NCBI RefSeq assembly: GCF_964273065.1
Contig: NZ_OZ186815.1
Location: 6,510,001 to 6,574,000, forward strand
Reading direction: 5' to 3'
Length of the DNA stretch: 64,000 bases
From: Nocardiopsis dassonvillei_B
GTDB lineage: Bacteria; Actinomycetota; Actinomycetes; Streptosporangiales; Streptosporangiaceae
Made by a program: the position numbers and the translations under genes
Shown: one piece after another, positions 8,579 to 17,255 of the stretch
Numbering within the stretch: the first letter of the stretch is position 1
How the letters are laid out: each line of letters begins with the position of its first letter
Notes under the pieces: model-generated
Databases searched by the model: none
The model's input: only the letters and a program-made list of their open reading frames with translations
What the model was told of the DNA's origin: nothing

Positions 8579-8714
8579 GTGGTCGTTCTCCTCAGGAGCG
8601 GTCGCCGGGCGCGGTGCCCGGCGACAGGTGTTCTCTCCTCCCTGTGGTCGTCGACGGGGCGGCCCGGGTTCCCGAGGAGGGACGGCCGACGGCCGGGCAC
8701 GGCTGTGGGACTGC

Positions 8715-9764
8715 TCACTCCGTGGCCGGGGCCGCGGGACGCTCCCGCCGTACGGCGAGGGCCACCGCGCCCATCACGGTCAGCAGGACCGCCAGCGCAC
8801 CCCACACCATCGGCTGTGTGACGAGCATGTCGCCGCTCTCGGCCCCGGGCGTCCGGCCGCCGTCGCGGCCGGTGACGGTGACCAGGAGGAGCACCACCAC
8901 ACCGGCGGCCGTGACGATCCGTCCGCCGAGCCGGAGCAGGGGGCCGGGGCGGCCCAGATCCCCCACCGCGAGCCGTTCCTCCCGTCGCAGCGGTGCCAGC
9001 AGGCGGGCGAGGAGCAGGAGGGCGACGGGCAGCTGGAGCGCCCACACCACGGTGCGGAACCAGCCGTCGAACCACACGTTGGTGCCGTACAGCAGGGTGT
9101 GCCACACGCTGAGGGCGTACACCACGATGACGAACCGGTGCAGCACCCGCCACAGGCGCGTCCCGGTCCAGGACCTCACGTAGAACGAGAACCCCAGCGG
9201 GATCGCCAGGTAGAGGGCGATGAGGCCGAGCAGGATCGCGACGCGGCCGGTGCCCGAGTCGTACCCGCCCGGGACGAACACGTCCACGAACGCCGACCAC
9301 ACCAGCGCGGCGGTCCCCAGCCCGTCGGCGTTCTCCCGCAGGAGTTCGAGGAAGAAGGCGAGGGCGTGAGCGAACATCAGCCCGATGGTGGTGATGGACG
9401 TGACCCGGTGCCACCGTTCGATCCGGGTGTGCGGGACCACGGTCCACCGTCCCGGCGCGGTCGCGCGCAGCAGCCCGAGCATGACGGTGATCCACGCCCA
9501 GAGCAGGCCGGACCAGCCGAAGGCCTGGCAGAGCCAGTAGAGCAGGTAGAGGTCGGCGTCGGCGAGGAACGGCATCACCGCGAGGGTCTGGGAGGTCCCC
9601 TCCTCGATGCGGTGCCGCAGGACGAGGAGGATGACGGCGGTGGCCGCCAGGGCGACCGACGCGTCCAGGAGGAGGTGGCGCAGGTCGGTGCGCAGGGTGC
9701 GGGCGTCCACTCGGGCGGGGCGGCCGGGGGCCGTGGACGGTCCGGGGGAGGAGGGCGAGGGCAT
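8715..9764 (-). CDS. Ferric-reductase-like transmembrane cytochrome b protein
   Basis: A 349-residue polytopic protein with about eight TM helices; no FAD or NAD domain. Paired His residues expected for haem lie in successive helices (GLMFAHALAFF, WRVLHRFVIVVYALSVWHTLLYG), as in the ferric-reductase-like/YedZ cytochrome domain. The frame is open much further upstream, but ATG 9764 follows an AGGGA ribosome site and precedes the first plausible coding sequence. Likely co-transcribed with the PepSY gene as a membrane electron-transfer pair. Confidence 0.75.
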   Translation of the reverse strand: MPSPSSPGPSTAPGRPARVDARTLRTDLRHLLLDASVALAATAVILLVLRHRIEEGTSQTLAVMPFLADADLYLLYWLCQAFGWSGLLWAWITVMLGLLRATAPGRWTVVPHTRIERWHRVTSITTIGLMFAHALAFFLELLRENADGLGTAALVWSAFVDVFVPGGYDSGTGRVAILLGLIALYLAIPLGFSFYVRSWTGTRLWRVLHRFVIVVYALSVWHTLLYGTNVWFDGWFRTVVWALQLPVALLLLARLLAPLRREERLAVGDLGRPGPLLRLGGRIVTAAGVVVLLLVTVTGRDGGRTPGAESGDMLVTQPMVWGALAVLLTVMGAVALAVRRERPAAPATE

Positions 9765-10026
9765 GGGCGGGTTCCCTGTTCCGGTCGGCGGGTGACCATC
9801 ACAGCACCTTCCGTGGCGGTTGCCCAGACCCCTGTCCCATGTCGGACCTGACGGAGACCGCGGCGTTCTCCGGGACCTCCTCCCGACGCCCGTCCTGCTC
9901 CGAACACGGCCTTCCGGGATATGGGACCGGGCTCGGAGGCGGTGGCCGTACCCGAGGCCGGTTCGGTGCACGAGCGGTGCGGGTGCCGCGGGCCCGGCGG
10001 TGCGGGGGAGGGAGGGGCGGTGTGCC

Positions 10027-10059
10027 GGGTGTTGCCGACGATGGAGGCCGGCAACACCC
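10027..10059. repeat. 11-bp inverted repeat (hairpin or operator)
   Basis: GGGTGTTGCCG at 10027-10037 pairs exactly with CGGCAACACCC at 10049-10059 across an 11-base loop. It may be a terminator or an operator; no adjacent gene decides between them. Confidence 0.6.
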
Positions 10060-10080
10060 ACCCCGCCCGACACAGGTGAA

Positions 10081-10135
10081 GGGGCCTTCGGTGCCGGTAC
10101 GGGCCGCGGGGGCCGCCCCGAACACCGGAAGGCCC
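10081..10135. terminator. Imperfect long hairpin downstream of the sugar ABC operon
   Basis: GGGGCCTTC-GGTG at 10081 pairs with CACCGGAAGGCCCC ending near 10135 with one bulge; the GC-rich interior can pair further. It lies beyond the end of yjfF on the minus strand and could terminate that operon. Confidence 0.45.
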
Positions 10136-10450
10136 CCGACGCCCCGCACCGCCGCGCCGACGCCCGCCTCACACCCGCGGGCCGCCCCGCGTCGGTGCGC
10201 TGCGTCGCGGACGACGGCCGGCCGCTGCGCCGGGCCGCCGAACGCTTCCAGGCCGGCCCCACCACCGCCGGGCGGCGGGCGAGCCGCCACCGGGCCCCGG
10301 GCCCGGTCGGCATGCACGACCTGCCCGGCCGCCCGCCCCGCCCACCCCGGCGCACCCCGCCCGCACCGGGCGCCGGACCATCGGACTCCGCCGCACCCGC
10401 CGGCGGGGGCCCGCCTCCCCCGTTCCCGACCTCCCAGGTCGGCACACCCA

Positions 10451-10624
10451 GGCGGTGTGTTTTCGAACCTCCGCTCCGCTTCGGTTCGCGTTCGGCGCCC
10501 TCGGAAGGCGGGAACCCTCGGCCCCACGGGAACGTCCCCGTTCCCGGACATCCCCTCCGGGCCTGCAGAACCCCGCCGGCACCTCGCACCCCCGCGGAGC
10601 AGGACGGCATCAAAAGAACAGGCC
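10451..10624 (+). repeat. Intergenic repeat element, copy 1 (MITE-like)
   Basis: About 174 bp that matches, in inverted orientation and at roughly 88-90 percent by eye, the element at 14304-14488. Recognisable blocks are TCGAACCTCCGCTCCGCTTC, GTTCGGCGCCCTCGGAAGGC and AAAAGAACAGGCC at the end. The last bases abut the yjfF stop codon (10625-10627). Terminal sequences are related to each other as inverted repeats, clearer in copy 2. Confidence 0.85.
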
Positions 10625-11617
10625 TCAGGCGGCCCGGCGCATCATCAGCCGTTGGAAGATGACGAAGACCAGCAGCAGCACGCCGATGACGATCTTGGTC
10701 CACCAGGAGCTCAGGGTGCCCTCGAACGAGATCAGGGTCTGCACGGTGCCGAGCACCAGCACACCCGTCACGGAGCCGACGACGTAGCCCGTCCCGCCGG
10801 TCAGCAGGGTCCCGCCGATCACCACGGCGGCGATCACGTCCAGCTCCATGCCGACCGCGTGCAGGCCGTAGCCGGAGAGCATGTACAGGCTGAACAGCAG
10901 CCCGCCCAGGGCCGAGCAGAACCCGCTCACCGCGTAGACGCCCACCTGGACCCGGCCGGTGGGCAGGCCCATCAGGCGGGCCGAGGACTCGCTGCCGCCC
11001 ACCGCGTACACGGTGCGCCCGAACCGGGTCAGGTGCAGGACGTACACCGCGACCAGGACCACCGCCAGGGCGATCAGGACGCTGTAGGTCAGGGTCACCC
11101 CCTCCACCGGGGTGATGGTCCCGGTCGCCATGGTCCGGAAGGCGGGGTCGGTGATGGAGACCGACTCGACGCTGATGAGGAAGCACAGGCCGCGCGCAAG
11201 GAACATGCCCGCCAGGGTGACGATGAAGGGCTGCACGTCGAAGAAGTGGATGACCAGGCCCATCAGCAGGCCGAGCGCGGTGCCCGAGACGAGCACGGCC
11301 AGCACCGAGGCGAGCGGAGGCCAACCCGCCTCCAGCGTGGCCGCGGCGATCATGGTGGACAGCGCCGCCACGGCGCCCACCGACAGGTCGATACCGCCGG
11401 TCAGGATCACGAAGGTCATCCCCACCGCGAGCACGATGAGGAAGGCGTTGTCCACGAACAGGTTCGTCATCACCTGGGGCGAGGCGAAGCCGTCGTAGCG
11501 CACCGCGCCGGTGCCGAAGGTCAGGACGAACACCAGGAACGTGGCGATGACCGGCAGGAAGCGCCGGGGCACGCGTTCCACGCGGTTCCTCACGTGTGCG
11601 AGATCCAGAACGTTCAT
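10625..11617 (-). CDS. yjfF: Sugar ABC transporter permease, YjfF type
   Basis: A 330-residue inner-membrane permease of the RbsC/BPD_transp_2 family, with the repeated signatures GGIDLSVGAVAALS and VVIGGTLLTGGTGYVVGSVTG. Last gene of the operon after ytfT, which it overlaps by 4 bases (start ATG 11617; ytfT stop at 11614). By homology of the binding protein to YtfQ, the system should import galactofuranose or a related sugar. The stop codon lies directly beside repeat copy 1. Confidence 0.88.
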   Translation of the reverse strand: MNVLDLAHVRNRVERVPRRFLPVIATFLVFVLTFGTGAVRYDGFASPQVMTNLFVDNAFLIVLAVGMTFVILTGGIDLSVGAVAALSTMIAAATLEAGWPPLASVLAVLVSGTALGLLMGLVIHFFDVQPFIVTLAGMFLARGLCFLISVESVSITDPAFRTMATGTITPVEGVTLTYSVLIALAVVLVAVYVLHLTRFGRTVYAVGGSESSARLMGLPTGRVQVGVYAVSGFCSALGGLLFSLYMLSGYGLHAVGMELDVIAAVVIGGTLLTGGTGYVVGSVTGVLVLGTVQTLISFEGTLSSWWTKIVIGVLLLVFVIFQRLMMRRAA

Positions 11618-12621
11618 GCCGCGGTCACCTCCGGGGTGCGGGGCTCGGTGGTCCCGGCTCCGCGGCGGGGCCGCAACAGCGCGGACGTGCGAGGGGACTG
11701 CAACAGGCACACGGCGATCACCACGACCGCCTTGAACACCAGGATGGCGTTGGGCGGGACGCCGATGCTGTAGACGGTGGTCGTCAGCGACTGGATCACC
11801 AGGGCGCCCACCAGGGTGCCGGAGAGCGAGTACCGCCCGCCGGCCAGCAGGGTGCCGCCGATGACCACGGCCAGGATCGCGTCCATCTCGATCCACAGGC
11901 CCGCGCTGTTGGCGTCGGCCGCGTTGACGTTCGAGCTGATCATCAGCCCGGCCAGGCCGGCGCACAGCCCGGAGAACACGTACACCGTCCAGACGATGGT
12001 GCGCGAGCGCACCCCCGCCAGCCGGCTGGCCCTCGGGTTGGTCCCGACCGACTCCACGAGCATGCCCAGGGCGGTGCCGCGGGTCAGCGCGGCCACCGCC
12101 AGCAGCACGCCCAGGCTGATGAGGATCGCGATCGGCAGGACCAGGAAGCCCGCGCCGATCTGGCGGTAGAGCGGATCGTTCACGGTGATGATCTGGCCCT
12201 CGGTGATGAGCATCGCGCCGCCGCGCCCGGCGGTCATCAGCACCAGCGTCGCGATGATGGGCTGGATCCCCAGGACCGAGACGAGGAAGCCGTTCCACAG
12301 GCCGAGCAGGACGCACACGCACAGCGCCAGCAGCATGCCGGTGAGCGCACCGCCGCCCGAGACGATCCAGGTGCAGGCGATGGATCCGGCGATCGCCGCG
12401 ACCGCGCCCACCGACAGGTCGATGCCGCGGGTGGCGATCACCAGGGTCATGCCCACGGCGATGAGCAGGGTCGGCGCTCCGTTGCGCAGGATGTCGACGA
12501 CACTGCCGTACAGGTGCCCGTCCTGGAGTCTGACCTCCAGGAACGAGGGGTTGACCACGGTGTTGAGCACGAGCAGCGCGACCAGAGCGGCGATCGGCCA
12601 GAAGAGCCGGTGTCGGATCAC
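11614..12621 (-). CDS. ytfT: Sugar ABC transporter permease, YtfT type
   Basis: A 335-residue permease with the family signatures RGIDLSVGAVAAIAG and VVIGGTLLAGGRYSLSGTLVGA and about eight to ten TM helices. The start is GTG at 12621 in a GTGA overlap with the ATPase stop codon, a strong coupling signal. Together with YjfF it forms the heterodimeric membrane channel. Confidence 0.88.
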   Translation of the reverse strand: MIRHRLFWPIAALVALLVLNTVVNPSFLEVRLQDGHLYGSVVDILRNGAPTLLIAVGMTLVIATRGIDLSVGAVAAIAGSIACTWIVSGGGALTGMLLALCVCVLLGLWNGFLVSVLGIQPIIATLVLMTAGRGGAMLITEGQIITVNDPLYRQIGAGFLVLPIAILISLGVLLAVAALTRGTALGMLVESVGTNPRASRLAGVRSRTIVWTVYVFSGLCAGLAGLMISSNVNAADANSAGLWIEMDAILAVVIGGTLLAGGRYSLSGTLVGALVIQSLTTTVYSIGVPPNAILVFKAVVVIAVCLLQSPRTSALLRPRRGAGTTEPRTPEVTAA

Positions 12622-14165
12622 GAGGCCACCGCCGTCCCCTGCTCGTCGTGCGCGGCGATGGCCGCCATCACGTCGTCCACGGTGATCCCGTCGCCGTCGA
12701 GTTCGGCCGTCTTGCGCCGGTCGCGCAGGACCACCACACGGTCGGACACACGGACCACCTCCTCCAGTTCGGCGCTGATGAACAGCACCGCCATGCCGTC
12801 CGCGGCCAGATCGGCCACCACCTTCTGGATCTGGGCCTTGGCGCCGACGTCGATGCCGCGCGTGGGCTCGTCGAGGATGAGCAGCCGGGGCCGGGTGACC
12901 AGCCACCGTGCCAGCAGGACCTTCTGCTGGTTGCCGCCGGAGAGGGTGCTCATGACGGCGCCCGGATCGGCGGGGCGGATGTCGAGCATCTCGATGTACT
13001 CGTCCACCAGCGCGTCGGCCACGCGCCGGGGCACCGGGCGCATCCATCCGCGTGCGGCCTGCAGTGCCAGGATGAGGTTGTCGCGCACGGTCAGGTCCGC
13101 GATGAGCCCCTCCGCCTTGCGGTCCTCCGAGCACAGGGCCACGCCCCGGGCGATCATCGACCGCGGACCCCGGGGGCGCACGGCCCGGCCGCCGGTGCTG
13201 AGCGTCCCGGTGTCCGCGCGGTCCGCGCCGAACAGCAGCCGGGCCATCTCGGTGCGCCCGGAGCCCAGCAGACCCGCCAGGCCCACCACCTCGCCGGCGT
13301 GGATCTCCAGGTCGAACGGGGCGATCGCGCCCGCCCGGCCGAGCCCGGACGCGGTCAGGACCGGCGCGGTACCCGGCCTGCGCTCCTCGGAGCGGCGCTC
13401 GACGTCCTCCAGGGTTCCCAGCTCGCGGCCGAGCATCAGCGAGACCAGCTCCAGGCGGTCGGTGCGCTCCGGCAGGTACTCGCCGACCAGGGAGCCGTTG
13501 CGCAGCACGGTCATCCGGTCGGCGATCTCGTAGACCTGCTCCAGGAAGTGGGAGACGAACAGGATCGCCACCCCCTCCTCGCGCAGTACGCGCATGATCC
13601 GGAAGAGCTCGGCGACCTCGTCGGCGTCGAGGCTGGAGGTCGGCTCGTCCAGGACCAGGACGCGCGCGTCCACGGCCAGGGCCCGGGCGATGGCCACCAG
13701 CTGCTGCACGGCGATGGGGTGGCTGTCCAGGGCGGAGCCCGGGTCGATGGACAGGCCGATGCGCTCCAACAGGACCGCGGCCCGGGTCCGGCAGGCCCGG
13801 CCGTCGATGGCGCCCAGGCGGCGCGGTTCGCGGCCCAGCAGGATGTTCTCCGCCACCGACAGGTTGGGGCAGAGGTTGACCTCCTGGTAGACGGTGCTGA
13901 TCCCGGCGTTCTGGGCCTGCGCGGGGACGGCGAACTCCACCGGCTCGCCGTGCAGCAGGATCTCGCCCGAGCTCGGGCGGTGCACTCCGGTGAGGGCCTT
14001 GATCAGGGTGGACTTGCCCGCTCCGTTCTCGCCCATCAGGGCGTGCACCTCGCCCGGGAGCAGCCGGAAGTCGACGCCGGACAGGGCGCGTACCCCGGGG
14101 AAGTCGACGGTGATACCGCGCATGTCGACCACCGGGTCGGCCGACTGCGCTGATGAATCGGTCAT
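12618..14165 (-). CDS. ytfR: Sugar ABC transporter ATPase with two nucleotide-binding domains, YtfR type
   Basis: A 515-residue cytoplasmic ATPase of the RbsA/MglA/YtfR class. The first domain has Walker A GENGAGKST (residues 45-53), a degenerate signature (VQQLVAIARAL) and Walker B VLVLDEPTSSLD; the second has the degenerate GLLGSGRTEMAR loop and an intact LSGGNQQKV signature with LLILDEPTRGID. This one-good-site asymmetry is normal for sugar importers. Ribosome-site and promoter signals upstream are interrupted by repeat copy 2, which separates it from ytfQ. Confidence 0.93.
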   Translation of the reverse strand: MTDSSAQSADPVVDMRGITVDFPGVRALSGVDFRLLPGEVHALMGENGAGKSTLIKALTGVHRPSSGEILLHGEPVEFAVPAQAQNAGISTVYQEVNLCPNLSVAENILLGREPRRLGAIDGRACRTRAAVLLERIGLSIDPGSALDSHPIAVQQLVAIARALAVDARVLVLDEPTSSLDADEVAELFRIMRVLREEGVAILFVSHFLEQVYEIADRMTVLRNGSLVGEYLPERTDRLELVSLMLGRELGTLEDVERRSEERRPGTAPVLTASGLGRAGAIAPFDLEIHAGEVVGLAGLLGSGRTEMARLLFGADRADTGTLSTGGRAVRPRGPRSMIARGVALCSEDRKAEGLIADLTVRDNLILALQAARGWMRPVPRRVADALVDEYIEMLDIRPADPGAVMSTLSGGNQQKVLLARWLVTRPRLLILDEPTRGIDVGAKAQIQKVVADLAADGMAVLFISAELEEVVRVSDRVVVLRDRRKTAELDGDGITVDDVMAAIAAHDEQGTAVAS

Positions 14166-14303
14166 GGCCAGGGCTTTCGTCGTCGTGGAAGGTCCCGGCG
14201 CCCCCGTCGGAGGGGGCGCCGGGGCTGGGGCTGGAACCTGCCGCTGGAACGCGGACCTGTACCGCTGGGGTCGAAGCGCGGCACAGGCCCGAAGGAAGCA
14301 GGG

Positions 14304-14488
14304 CTAGGGCCTGTTCTTCGAGTGCCGTCCTGTTCCGCGGGGGGTGTGTGAGGCGCCGGCGGGGTTCTGGGGGCCCGGAGGGGGTGTCCGGGGAGCGGGG
14401 GTGTTCCCGTGGGGCCGAGGGTTCCCGCCTTCTGAGGGCGCCGAACGCGAACCGGAGCGGAGCGGAGGTTCAAAAGAACACGGCCTAG
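14304..14488 (-). repeat. Intergenic repeat element, copy 2, with terminal inverted repeats (MITE-like)
   Basis: About 184 bp, inverted relative to 10451-10624. Its ends are CTAGGGCCTGTTCTTCGA (from 14304) and TCAAAAGAACACGGCCTAG (to 14488), which are imperfect inverted repeats of each other with CTAG at both tips. The right tip supplies the ytfQ stop codon (TAG, 14487-14485). Internal inverted segments such as GGGAAC/GTTCCC could fold in RNA. It holds no gene. Confidence 0.88.
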
Positions 14489-15441
14489 TACTGGCGGTCC
14501 GGGAGGGCTGCCTCGGCCTCCTCCTGCGTGAAGGTGGTCTCCTCCACCACCACGCGCTCGGGGACCTCCTCGCCCGCCACGACCTTTTCGGCGAGTTCCA
14601 TCAGCTGCTCGCCCAGCAGGGGGTTGCACTCGACGATGAAGTTGATCTCGCCCGCGGCCAGGGCCTCCATGCCCGCCTTGACGGCGTCCACCGTGATGAT
14701 CCGGATGTCCTCGCCCGGCTCCAACCCGGCGGCGCGGATCGCCTCGATGGCGCCCAGGCCCATGTCGTCGTTGTGCGCGTAGACGACGTCGATGTCGTCG
14801 TGAGAGCGCAGGAAGGCCTCCATGACCTCCTTGCCGCCCGCGCGGGTGAAGTCGCCGGTCTGGGTGGCGATGATCTCGATGTCGGGGTTGCCGGCGATGG
14901 CCTCCTCGAAGCCCTCCTTGCGGTCGATGGCGGGCGCGGCGCCGGTGGTGCCCTGCAGCTCCACCACGTTCATCTCGCCCTCGGCGTTGTCGACCAGCCA
15001 CTGCCCGGCCTTGCGGCCCTCCTCGACGAAGTCGGAGCCGAGGAAGGTCTCGTAGAGGGAGGTGTCGTCGGAGTCGATGGCCCGGTCGGTGAGGATGACG
15101 GGGATGTCGGCGCGCTGGGCCTCCAGGAGGACCGCGTCCCAGCCCGTCTCGACGACCGGGCTGAAGGCGATGACGTCGACGTCCTGCTGGATGTAGGACC
15201 GGATGGCCCTGATCTGGTTCTCCTGCTTCTGCTGGGCGTCGGAGAACTTCAGCTCGATGCCCGCCTCCTCGGCGGCCCGCTGGATGGACTCGGTGTTGGC
15301 GGTCCGCCAGCCGCTCTCGGCCCCGACCTGGGCGAAGCCCATGGTGATCGTTCCGTCGTCCGCCTCGCCCGAGCCGCCCGAGCCGCAGGCGGTCGCCGTC
15401 ATGAGGACGAGTGCCGCCGTGACCGTGGTGAACCTCTTCAT
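14485..15441 (-). CDS. ytfQ: Galactofuranose-type sugar-binding lipoprotein, YtfQ-like
   Basis: A 318-residue substrate-binding lipoprotein; the signal peptide ends at TATACGSGG. The mature part closely follows YtfQ: GFAQVGAESGWRTANTES, DAQQKQENQIRAIRSYIQQ, FSPVVETGWD, LTDRAID, NVVELQGTTGAAPAIDRKEG, TGDFTRAGGKEVME, VYAHNDDMGLGAIEAI. E. coli YtfQ binds galactofuranose; the exact sugar here is inferred. First gene of the operon, divergent from the LacI gene. An operator-like palindrome lies in its promoter. Confidence 0.92.
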   Translation of the reverse strand: MKRFTTVTAALVLMTATACGSGGSGEADDGTITMGFAQVGAESGWRTANTESIQRAAEEAGIELKFSDAQQKQENQIRAIRSYIQQDVDVIAFSPVVETGWDAVLLEAQRADIPVILTDRAIDSDDTSLYETFLGSDFVEEGRKAGQWLVDNAEGEMNVVELQGTTGAAPAIDRKEGFEEAIAGNPDIEIIATQTGDFTRAGGKEVMEAFLRSHDDIDVVYAHNDDMGLGAIEAIRAAGLEPGEDIRIITVDAVKAGMEALAAGEINFIVECNPLLGEQLMELAEKVVAGEEVPERVVVEETTFTQEEAEAALPDRQY

Positions 15442-15504
15442 TGGGGGGTGCCCTTCGTATCGGCCGTGACCCGCCGGGGGTGGGTGGTGATCGGGGTCAC
15501 ATGG

Positions 15505-15538
15505 CCAATATGGTGAGCGCTAACATTTTGCGCGTCAA
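15505..15538 (-). promoter_or_regulatory. ytfQ promoter with LacI operator 1
   Basis: The operator is GGTGAGCGCTAACAT at about 15512-15526, close to the palindrome TGTTAGCGCTAACA bound by LacI-family regulators. On the minus strand a TTGACG (15538-15533) and a CATATT-like hexamer bracket it, so a bound repressor would sit between the -35 and -10 elements. The hexamer spacing is not ideal, so the exact -10 is uncertain. Confidence 0.7.
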
Positions 15539-15566
15539 CCCCTCTGCCAAGCACAATTCAACGTCA

Positions 15567-15606
15567 TTGCTCGAGCGCGAAGAGTGGCGTATGTTAGCGC
15601 CAACGA
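15567..15606 (+). promoter_or_regulatory. lacI-type regulator promoter with operator 2
   Basis: TTGCTC (15567-15572), a 17-base spacer and TATGTT (15590-15595) form a good promoter for the divergent regulator. The operator ATGTTAGCGCCAACG (15591-15605) overlaps the -10, which predicts autorepression. It shares the TGTTAGCGC core with operator 1. Confidence 0.75.
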
Positions 15607-15714
15607 TGTTTCCGGAGCTGGCACGCGTGGTGCGGGCGTCCGGGGACCGATCACCTGGCCCGGTGGCCGCCCACTCCGCCGGGGGCGGTGGCACCGACAG
15701 TCGAGGAGTCATGG

Positions 15715-16746
15715 GTGGACCACACGCCATCGGTCGTCCGGGCCGACCGCGAACCCGCGATGACGGACGTCGCACGGCTGGCGGGGGTGTCCCACCAGAC
15801 GGTCTCCCGCGTGCTCAACGGACACCCCAACGTCCGTGAACAGACCCGGCTCCGCGTGCGTGCGGCCATCGAACAGCTGGGATACCGGCCCAACCGGACG
15901 GCTCGGGCCCTGGCGACCGGGAAGTCCCAGCTCATCGGCGTGGTGGCGCAGAACTCGACGCTGTTCGGCCCCTCCTCGCTGCTGGCCGCGTTCGAACTGG
16001 CCGCCGCGGCGCGGGGCTTCGTGGTCAGCGTGCGGCGGGTCCGGGTCCTGGATCGCGGCTCCATCGCCGCCGCCGTGGAGCACCACCGCGAGCAGCGGGC
16101 CGCCGGAGTCGTGGTGATAGCGCCGACCGCGGCTGCCGCCGAGGCCCTGGACGAGGTGCCGACCGACCTGCCCCTGGTCGCGGTGGACGGCGACCCGGAG
16201 CGCGGGACCACCCTGGTCACGGTGGACCAGGAGGCCGCCGCCAGGCTGGCCACACGGCACCTGCTGGCCGCCGGGCACCCGACGGTCTGGCACGTGTCCG
16301 GCCCCGCGGACTGGTTCGACGCCGCCGGGCGCATGCGCGGTTGGCGGCAGGCCCTGGAGGAGGCGGGCGCGGAGGTGCCGCCGGTCAGCCCGGCCGGATG
16401 GAGCGCGGCCTCGGGGTACCGCGCGGGCCTGATGCTCGCCCGGATGCCCGAGGTGACGGCGGTGTTCGCCGCCAACGACCACCTGGCGCTGGGGATCCTG
16501 CGGGCGATGCACGAGCGCGGCCGGTCCGTCCCCGGGGACGTGAGCGTGGTCGGGTTCGACGATGTGCCCGAGGCCGCCTACTTCATCCCGCCGCTGACGA
16601 CCGTGCGGCCCGACTTCGACACCGTCGCCGCCGAGACACTGGGCGTGCTGCTGTCGGTGATCTCCGGCGAGGGGAGCGCCTCGACCCGGCGGGTCATCAC
16701 CGCGACCCTCGTCGAACGCGACAGCGTGGCGCCCCCGGCGGGCTGA
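15715..16746 (+). CDS. LacI-family transcriptional repressor of the sugar operon
   Basis: A 343-residue regulator. The HTH (MTDVARLAGVSHQTVSRVLNG and HPNVREQTRLRVRAAIEQLGY) is followed by a periplasmic-binding-protein-like sensor domain with VFAANDHLALGILRAMHERG and VVGFDDVPEAAYFIPPLTTV. The GTG at 15715 is chosen because GAGGAG (15703-15708) is 6 bases upstream; ATG 15760 at the HTH itself is the alternative. Divergent from ytfQ with two matching operators between them, so it very likely represses both units until the sugar is present. Confidence 0.9.
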   Translation: MDHTPSVVRADREPAMTDVARLAGVSHQTVSRVLNGHPNVREQTRLRVRAAIEQLGYRPNRTARALATGKSQLIGVVAQNSTLFGPSSLLAAFELAAAARGFVVSVRRVRVLDRGSIAAAVEHHREQRAAGVVVIAPTAAAAEALDEVPTDLPLVAVDGDPERGTTLVTVDQEAAARLATRHLLAAGHPTVWHVSGPADWFDAAGRMRGWRQALEEAGAEVPPVSPAGWSAASGYRAGLMLARMPEVTAVFAANDHLALGILRAMHERGRSVPGDVSVVGFDDVPEAAYFIPPLTTVRPDFDTVAAETLGVLLSVISGEGSASTRRVITATLVERDSVAPPAG

Positions 16747-17255
16747 GAGCGCGTGGTCGGCCCACGGCCCCGTGCAGATCGGCCGGCGCGCCCGTGCGCC
16801 CGAACCGGGCCTGCAGAGCTCCGCCGGGGGCGGACGGCATCCCGGCGCGGTCGGAGCCCCTCCGGGGCGGCGGCCACGGTCTCGGGTCGGCCGCCTCACC
16901 CCCGCGGCCATCGGGCGGCAGGGCCTCCCGGTCAACGCGCGGCCCGTGCGCCGACGGGTGAGGAGCGGGCCCCGGACGCCGCCCGACCACTCGCGGCGCG
17001 GGCGACGGGGTTCGTCGACATGGAACCCGCCGGTGCCTTCCGGCCCGGCGGGAACATGGACCGGGCGTTCGGGTCCGGACCCGGACGGATCGAGACCGGG
17101 CCGGGCACCCGGGATGCGACCCTGTCCGGGAACGGACGGGACGCATGCCACCGGTGGACGCACGGACGCGGCCAGAGCGGCAGGACCGCCCCTCCTTCCC
17201 CGGCCGCCTCGCGACCCGCGCCGGGCCCCCGGCGCGGCGGCGGGAGCCCCTCCCC
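16747..17255. other. Gene-free GC-rich spacer
   Basis: About 500 bp between convergent genes. Open frames exist in all phases but are compositional (Arg/Pro/Gly-rich) and carry no recognisable motif. No repeat or RNA gene was recognised. Confidence 0.5.

Larger units (their letters stand above)
9765..10450. other. Gene-free spacer with two strong hairpins
   Basis: No ORF here has recognisable protein features. Two inverted repeats stand out: 10027-10059 and 10081-10135 (listed separately). The promoter of the ferric-reductase-like gene should lie just above 9765 on the minus strand. Confidence 0.5.

Noticed and set aside
8715..11324. One long minus-strand frame that would fuse the ferric-reductase-like gene to upstream sequence
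   Set aside because: Only the part from ATG 9764 has TM helices; the upstream part overlaps the yjfF permease in another frame and is compositional.
9839..11773. Gln/His-rich plus-strand frame opposite the permeases, and similar 11596-13533
   Set aside because: Low-complexity HQ/DR-rich shadows of the TM permease genes on the other strand.
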